Positions 59,700-64,000 of a stretch of DNA of 64,000 bases are shown here, piece after piece. Under the pieces are notes generated by a model, which worked only from the letters and a program-made list of their open reading frames with translations, did not search any database and was not told the origin of the DNA. The DNA lies in NCBI RefSeq assembly GCF_900099695.1, contig NZ_FNCY01000001.1:558001-622000 (forward strand), written 5' to 3'. This stretch comes from Propionivibrio dicarboxylicus (GTDB lineage Bacteria; Pseudomonadota; Gammaproteobacteria; Burkholderiales; Rhodocyclaceae). The translations under genes and the position numbers were made by a program. Position 1 is the stretch's first letter. Each line of letters begins with the position of its first letter.

Positions 59700-61190
59700 A
59701 TGTCACAAAAATCCGTTCCCTCCCTGATGGTCCAGGGCTGCACCTCCGACGCCGGTAAATCGGTGTTGGCTGCCGCCATTTGCCGCGTGCTCGCCCGTCG
59801 CGGGCTGCGCGTCGCGCCCTTCAAACCGCAGAATATGGCGCTCAATTCGGCTGTCACCGTCGATGGCGGCGAAATCGGTCGCGCCCAGGCGCTACAGGCG
59901 CTGGCCGCGCGCGTGCCGGCCCATATCGACTTCAATCCGATCCTGCTCAAGCCCTCGACCGACCGGCACGCGCAGGTGATCATCCAGGGCAAGGCGCACG
60001 CCGACCTGAATGCCCGCGACTATCACGAATACAAGCCACGGGCAATGAAGGCCGTGCTCGAGTCCTGGCAACGCCTCAACGACGCCTACGACTGTATCGT
60101 CGTCGAAGGCGCCGGCAGTCCGGCCGAGATCAACCTGCGCGCCCGCGACATCGCCAACATGGGCTTCGCCGAGGTCGTCGATTGTCCGGTGATCATCGTC
60201 GCCGATATCGATCGCGGCGGCGTCTTCGCGCACCTCGTCGGCACGCTCGAATTGCTGTCGCCGAGCGAGCAGGCGCGGGTCAAAGGCTTCGTCATCAACC
60301 GTTTCCGTGGCGACATGTCGCTGCTCGAACCGGGTTTGCGCTGGCTCGAGGAACGGACCGGCAAGCCGGTGCTAGGCGTGCTGCCCTATCTGCACGGGCT
60401 GTATCTCGATGCCGAGGACGCGCTGCCGCGCGGCAAACTGGAAAAGGAAAATGCCAAGCTCAAGGTCGTTGCGCCGGCATATCCGCGCCTGTCGAACCAC
60501 AACGATTTCGACCCTTTGCGCTATCACCCGGAAGTCGATTTCACCATCGTCGGCGCGCATGACCCGGTGCCGCCCTGCGATCTGATCGTGCTCGGCGGTT
60601 CGAAGGCGGTCCAGGCCGACCTCGACTGGCTACGCGAGATGGGTTGGGAAGAGGCGATCCAGCGCCACCTGCGCTATGGCGGCAAGCTGATCGGTATCTG
60701 CGGCGGCTTGCAGATGCTTGGCCGTCAACTGAACGACCCGCAAGGGCTCGAAGGCGCGCCGGGAAGCGCACCGGGGCTCGGCCTGCTCGATTTCGAGACG
60801 ACGCTGGCCGCCGAGAAGCGGCTGGAAAACGTCAGCGGAACATTGACCCTGCCGGGGGCGCCGGCGATCGAGGGCTACCGGATCCACATGGGCGTGACGC
60901 ACGGTCCGGCGCTGTCACGGCCGTCGACGCAGCTGGGCGGATCGCCCGAAGGCGCGATTTCCGAAGATGGCCAGGTGCTGGCGACCTACTGCCATGGATT
61001 GTTCGATCAGCCCGATGCGCTCAACGCGCTGATCGCCTGGGCAGGACACACGCCAGCAGCGCGTTTTGACCCGGTCGAGCGGCGCGAGCGCGACCTCGAT
61101 CGTCTGGCCGACGCTGTCGAGGAACACATGGATCTGGCGCGGCTGGCCGAGTGGTTTCCGTGTATCCGGCCGGACAAGGCGCCTGTCTGA
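59700..61190 (+). CDS. cbiP: Adenosylcobyric acid synthase
   Basis: 496 residues (CobQ/CbiP). Amidates side chains b, d, e and g. N-terminal ATPase [20 protein letters not shown] and [13 protein letters not shown], middle [22 protein letters not shown] in parts, C-terminal glutamine amidotransferase with Cys in [11 protein letters not shown] and His in [10 protein letters not shown]. Only cobalamin gene of the cluster on the + strand; no riboswitch visible in its short leader. Confidence 0.95.
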   Translation: MSQKSVPSLMVQGCTSDAGKSVLAAAICRVLARRGLRVAPFKPQNMALNSAVTVDGGEIGRAQALQALAARVPAHIDFNPILLKPSTDRHAQVIIQGKAHADLNARDYHEYKPRAMKAVLESWQRLNDAYDCIVVEGAGSPAEINLRARDIANMGFAEVVDCPVIIVADIDRGGVFAHLVGTLELLSPSEQARVKGFVINRFRGDMSLLEPGLRWLEERTGKPVLGVLPYLHGLYLDAEDALPRGKLEKENAKLKVVAPAYPRLSNHNDFDPLRYHPEVDFTIVGAHDPVPPCDLIVLGGSKAVQADLDWLREMGWEEAIQRHLRYGGKLIGICGGLQMLGRQLNDPQGLEGAPGSAPGLGLLDFETTLAAEKRLENVSGTLTLPGAPAIEGYRIHMGVTHGPALSRPSTQLGGSPEGAISEDGQVLATYCHGLFDQPDALNALIAWAGHTPAARFDPVERRERDLDRLADAVEEHMDLARLAEWFPCIRPDKAPV

Positions 61191-61200
61191 GACCCATAAG

Positions 61201-61226
61201 CGTCTGCCGGATTTCTCCGGCAGACG
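61201..61226. terminator. Hairpin after cbiP, between convergent genes
   Basis: CGTCTGCCGGA, loop TTTC, TCCGGCAGACG: a perfect 11-base-pair stem ten bases past the cbiP stop. No T run, so an RNA-stabilising or Rho-assisted role is possible. Confidence 0.6.
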
Positions 61227-61256
61227 AGGGTGATTCTGGAAACTGCTGGCGAACGA

Positions 61257-61676
61257 TCAGCCGTAGTTGATCGGATGCTTGGACAGCCAGTGCTTGTCGC
61301 GCGTCGTGCCGATGCGCTTGCCGGCTTCGCGTGCCATTGCCGCGGTCAGCGGACGGGTCTTCCAGGCAAAGCTGGCGCCGAAACCGAGCACGGCGCCGAG
61401 AATGCCACCGGCGATGACGCCGCGTACCGGCTTGCGATCGTCGGCCAGCGCGCCGAGCACGGCGCCGGTCAGCACGCCGAAGCTGGCGGCTTGCCAGGAC
61501 TGTTCAGCGGCGACGGCCAGGATGTCGGAGGTCTCTTCGGCTTCGAGCACCGCACGGCGGGCTTCCTTGGCGCCTTCAAGGCCTGACTCGACGAGTTCCT
61601 TGCCATATTCGATATTGGTCTTGACGAGTTCCTTGCCTTGCTCGAGGTTGTTCTTGACCTGTTCTGTAATGCCCAT
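61257..61676 (-). CDS. Small protein with glycine-rich membrane segments
   Basis: 139 residues. N-terminal amphipathic helix with Lys/Glu repeats (VKNNLEQGKELVKTNIEYGK), central glycine-zipper-like hydrophobic part (SFGVLTGAVLGALADD and GVIAGGILGAVLGFGASFAW), basic C-terminus. Looks like a membrane-associated protein of unknown role. Ribosome site AGGAG. Confidence 0.65.
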   Translation of the reverse strand: MGITEQVKNNLEQGKELVKTNIEYGKELVESGLEGAKEARRAVLEAEETSDILAVAAEQSWQAASFGVLTGAVLGALADDRKPVRGVIAGGILGAVLGFGASFAWKTRPLTAAMAREAGKRIGTTRDKHWLSKHPINYG

Positions 61677-61880
61677 GTTGTCGCTCCTGTGGTGGCGCTG
61701 AATCCGAGCCGACGTTGTCGCAAACCCGGGTTTGCATGACGACGACCCCCTTACGATTCGTAGTGTATCACTGGTCGCCAGTTCGTGCCGTCGGGGAACC
61801 TGTTGGCTTGGCGGCGACTCTATCGGCGGTGTGGACAGGCAACGACGTCAAGGCGCGTGCCGTTCGATTGAAAGCGATTG

Positions 61881-62102
61881 ATGGCCAAGAAATTCCCCCT
61901 GAACCCCAAACACCCGGAGCGTATCTGCTGGGGCTGCGACCGCTATTGCCCCTGGGATTCGCTCGGTTGCGGCAATGGCTCGGGCCGCACCCAGCATCCG
62001 GCCGAGTTGCTCGGCGAGGATTGGTATCGCCACGGCGACTGGGGCCTAGACGTCGACGAAGAAACGCCGGCGGACGCCGATGCGGGCGAGGTGAAAAAGT
62101 GA
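61881..62102 (+). CDS. DUF3079-family protein
   Basis: 73 residues from ATG 61881. MAKKFPLNPKHPERICWGCD and RYCPWDSLGCGNGSGRTQHP are the invariant features of DUF3079, a small Cys-containing family of beta- and gammaproteobacteria with no known function. The acidic tail DVDEETPADADAGE is variable. An overlapping longer frame is not protein-like. Confidence 0.85.
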   Translation: MAKKFPLNPKHPERICWGCDRYCPWDSLGCGNGSGRTQHPAELLGEDWYRHGDWGLDVDEETPADADAGEVKK

Positions 62103-62161
62103 ATGTCGAATCGACACGACCGGCGCGTGTGCCGGCCGGTGGCCGATGAAGGGGGAGCGCC

Positions 62162-62368
62162 GTGCGCTATCCCTGTCTCGGTTATTGCATCATCGACAAG
62201 CGCGGTTATTGCGTCGCCTGCGGACGACCGCCAACGCTGGGCATGCCAGAGTCTTGTACGCCGGCGCCTTCAGGCGTGCCGACGGTGCTTCCAAAGCAGG
62301 AGAAAGTGGAGCCGGCGGATACCGCCGACGCCGGGGACACCGCAACGCTCAAAGGAAGCCGAGCTTGA
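62162..62368 (+). CDS. Small Cys-rich protein, DUF1289-like
   Basis: 68 residues from GTG 62162 with GGGGGAG upstream. The N-terminus MRYPCLGYCIIDKRGYCVAC matches the DUF1289 pattern (PCxxxCxxxxxxxCxxC), a predicted Fe-S or zinc site; the rest is disordered. Follows the DUF3079 gene by 60 bases. Its last 20 bases overlap the end of a convergent gene. Confidence 0.55.
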   Translation: MRYPCLGYCIIDKRGYCVACGRPPTLGMPESCTPAPSGVPTVLPKQEKVEPADTADAGDTATLKGSRA

Positions 62369-62528
62369 AGACGTCGCCAATCATCGAAGCGATCATGATG
62401 AATTCGCGTCCGACGTTGTCGATACCAAAGTGCACGGCGTCTTCGCCTTGCTGGATGACGGGTTCAAGGTAACTAGCGCTTTCCAGAAAGGCGCGCGCTT
62501 GTTCGGGCAGCAGGTTTTCCATTTTCAT
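62349..62528 (-). CDS. Very small hypothetical protein (59 residues)
   Basis: ATG 62528 with AAGGAGA nine bases upstream. MKMENLLPEQARAFLESASY, then EDAVHFGIDNVGREFIMIAS and a hydrophobic end MIGDVFKLGFL. Good codon structure and ribosome site make it real in spite of its length. Possibly membrane-associated through the C-terminal helix. No family recognised. Confidence 0.65.
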   Translation of the reverse strand: MKMENLLPEQARAFLESASYLEPVIQQGEDAVHFGIDNVGREFIMIASMIGDVFKLGFL

Positions 62529-62803
62529 CGAATGGTCTCCTTGAGTGGGCCAAAGGGGAGAGTGGTCGAAATTTAGGCGACGGATTCTAGCATGGGTATC
62601 ACTAAAGTAGTAGGCGTTTTTGTGAGATGGTCAGGCCGATCTTGTGCTGATAGTGAGTGCTTGCTCCTGGCTGTTTTTCATATTTTTCGCATCTTTTGCA
62701 ACAGAGAATCGGAGGCTGAGGTTCCTGGCCTGGCGAACGGTGCGCCACGGCGCGCGACATCGCGCATAATGCTTGCCGATCCATTTATGACCGGGATATT
62801 TTT

Positions 62804-64000
62804 GTGACGACGCCGTTTTCCGATCCTCACCGCACGCGGGCCATTTTGTTGCTGTCGATGGCAGCGTTCGCCAGCGCAGCCTCGATGCGGATTTGCGATG
62901 CGATGCTGCCGGCCTTGGCGGAGCATTTTTCGACGAGTACGGCCGAGGCGAGTCATGTCGTGTCCTTTTTTGCGATCGCCTACGGGTTGCTGCAGGCATT
63001 TTTCGGGACGCTCGGCGATCGCATCGGCAAGTATCGGCTGATCGCCTATTGCACATTGGCGTCGACGGCGGGGACGCTGGCGGCCGCCTTCGCCGGGTCG
63101 CTCGATTGGCTGGTGGTCGCGCGCTTCCTGTCCGGCATGACCGCCGCCGGCATCATTCCGCTGTCGATGGCTTGGATCGGCGATACGGTCGCCTACGAAC
63201 ACCGGCAGGCGACGCTGGCCCGGTTCCTGGGCGGGCAGATTCTGGGCCTGGTCAGCGGCCAATTCATCAGCGGCGTATTTACCGATACCTTCGGTTGGCG
63301 TTGGGCTTTCGCCTTCCTCGCGACGATCTTTCTCGGTGTCGGTTGGCGCGTGCTGCGGGAAGCGCGCCACAATCCTTCGGCGCAGCATGCCGCCGGGAAT
63401 CCCTTGGTCCGCGCTTCGATTCTGACGCAGGTGGGCGTGGTGCTGGCTACACCCTGGGCGCGCGTCGTGCTCGTGACGGTGTTCATCGAGGGGATGCTGG
63501 TATTCGGTCCGATGGCTTTCGTTCCGACTTTCCTGCACACCCGGTTTTCCTTGGCGCTGACGACGGCTGGTGTGATGATGATGGCTTTCGGTGCCGGCGG
63601 TTTTCTCTACATCGTGTTCGCCCGGCATTTTGTCCGTCGTCTCGGCGAGCCCGGGCTTGCCGGGGTCGGCGGCGTCATGCTGGCCCTCGCCTGGCTGATC
63701 CTTGCGACCGAAAACCACTGGGCGTGGACGCCCTTCCTGACTTTCCTGGCAGGCCTCGGTTTTTACCAGTTGCACAATACGCTGCAGACCAATGCTACCC
63801 AGATGGCGCCAAGCGTCCGCGGTACCGCGGTCTCCTTGTTTGCGTCGGCATTTTTCCTCGGGCAGTCGCTCGGCGTCTTCGTTTCTTCGCACATTTTCTC
63901 GAACCTCGGCGCCGAAACACTATTTCTCGTGGCAGCAACGCTGATTCCGGTGTTGGGCGCGGCCTTTTCCTGGCGCGTCAGGCTGCATCATCGAAGCGTC
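62804..64000 (+). CDS. MFS transporter (3' end outside window)
   Basis: At least 399 residues from GTG 62804, still open at the window end. About 12 hydrophobic segments, with the loop 2-3 motif GTLGDRIGKYRL, the segment ARFLSGMTAAGIIPLSMAW and FTDTFGWRWAF. It belongs to the DHA1-like Bcr/YdhP-type group of exporters; substrate unknown. Minus-strand frames over it are shadows. Confidence 0.85.
   Translation, partial: MTTPFSDPHRTRAILLLSMAAFASAASMRICDAMLPALAEHFSTSTAEASHVVSFFAIAYGLLQAFFGTLGDRIGKYRLIAYCTLASTAGTLAAAFAGSLDWLVVARFLSGMTAAGIIPLSMAWIGDTVAYEHRQATLARFLGGQILGLVSGQFISGVFTDTFGWRWAFAFLATIFLGVGWRVLREARHNPSAQHAAGNPLVRASILTQVGVVLATPWARVVLVTVFIEGMLVFGPMAFVPTFLHTRFSLALTTAGVMMMAFGAGGFLYIVFARHFVRRLGEPGLAGVGGVMLALAWLILATENHWAWTPFLTFLAGLGFYQLHNTLQTNATQMAPSVRGTAVSLFASAFFLGQSLGVFVSSHIFSNLGAETLFLVAATLIPVLGAAFSWRVRLHHRSV

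Noticed and set aside
62592-62807. 71-codon + strand frame before the MFS transporter
   Set aside because: No ribosome site and no protein-like pattern; probably the leader region of the transporter.
1-64000. CRISPR arrays, complete insertion sequences, rRNA genes
   Set aside because: No regularly spaced repeats, no transposase with terminal repeats and no rRNA-like sequence were seen.

Overview
The window reads as a chromosomal segment of a GC-rich Gram-negative bacterium, most likely a betaproteobacterium of the Rhodocyclales type. This is inferred from gene content (TRAP uronate operon, anaerobic-type cobalamin operon with CbiX and fused CbiET, KTSC and DUF3079 proteins, DUF2284), not from a marker gene; no rRNA is present. 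Backbone genes are GC-rich, while three inserted stretches are visibly more AT-rich.

Layout. (1) 1-7.3 kb: satellite or P4-like integrated module on the + strand: tyrosine integrase, small unknown genes, an AlpA-like regulator, a primase-helicase, a TubC_N-like protein and a short repeat cluster. (2) 7.9-17.4 kb: backbone, minus strand: lipoprotein, alpha/beta hydrolase, and a hexuronate catabolic operon (TRAP transporter dctPQM, RraA-like aldolase, SDR dehydrogenase, split altronate dehydratase, uxaC) with its FadR-type GntR regulator. Two near-identical 17-bp operators sit at the promoters of gntR and dctP. (3) 17.5-27.6 kb: mixed backbone genes (KTSC, FrnE, SDR, DHA2 MFS pump, HAD phosphatase, DUF2284, triple rhodanese, caspase-like lipoprotein, AraC/GyrI regulator). 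(4) 27.9-40.8 kb: a composite island in the 3' end of tRNA-Arg(ACG). Element A (about 27.94-34.15 kb) carries a PARIS-like AriA/AriB pair, a replication initiator and a large serine recombinase. Element B (about 34.15-40.76 kb) carries an AAA ATPase/PIN pair, a replication initiator, an excisionase, a tyrosine integrase and an McrA-like HNH endonuclease. Three copies of att sequence mark the borders. (5) 40.76-41.03 kb: two tRNA-Arg genes with promoters and terminators.

(6) 41.1-61.2 kb: a cobalamin supercluster. A B12 riboswitch at 54.5-54.7 kb heads one long minus-strand operon: cbiMNQO cobalt transport, cobM, cbiX, cbiC, cbiD, cbiET, cobI, cbiG, cobE, cobJ, cobO, cbiA, cobA. A second B12 riboswitch at 57.5-57.7 kb heads a 49-residue peptide gene (cbpA), a radical SAM/SPASM peptide-modifying enzyme (cbpB) and cobT. 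Upstream are cobD-type decarboxylase and cbiB, with cobQ/cbiP divergent. (7) 61.2-64 kb: small proteins and an MFS transporter cut by the window end.

The two most notable systems are the riboswitch-controlled CbpA/CbpB peptide system inside the B12 locus, and the tandem defence satellites in tRNA-Arg, one with an ATPase-PIN pair that I cannot match to a named system.
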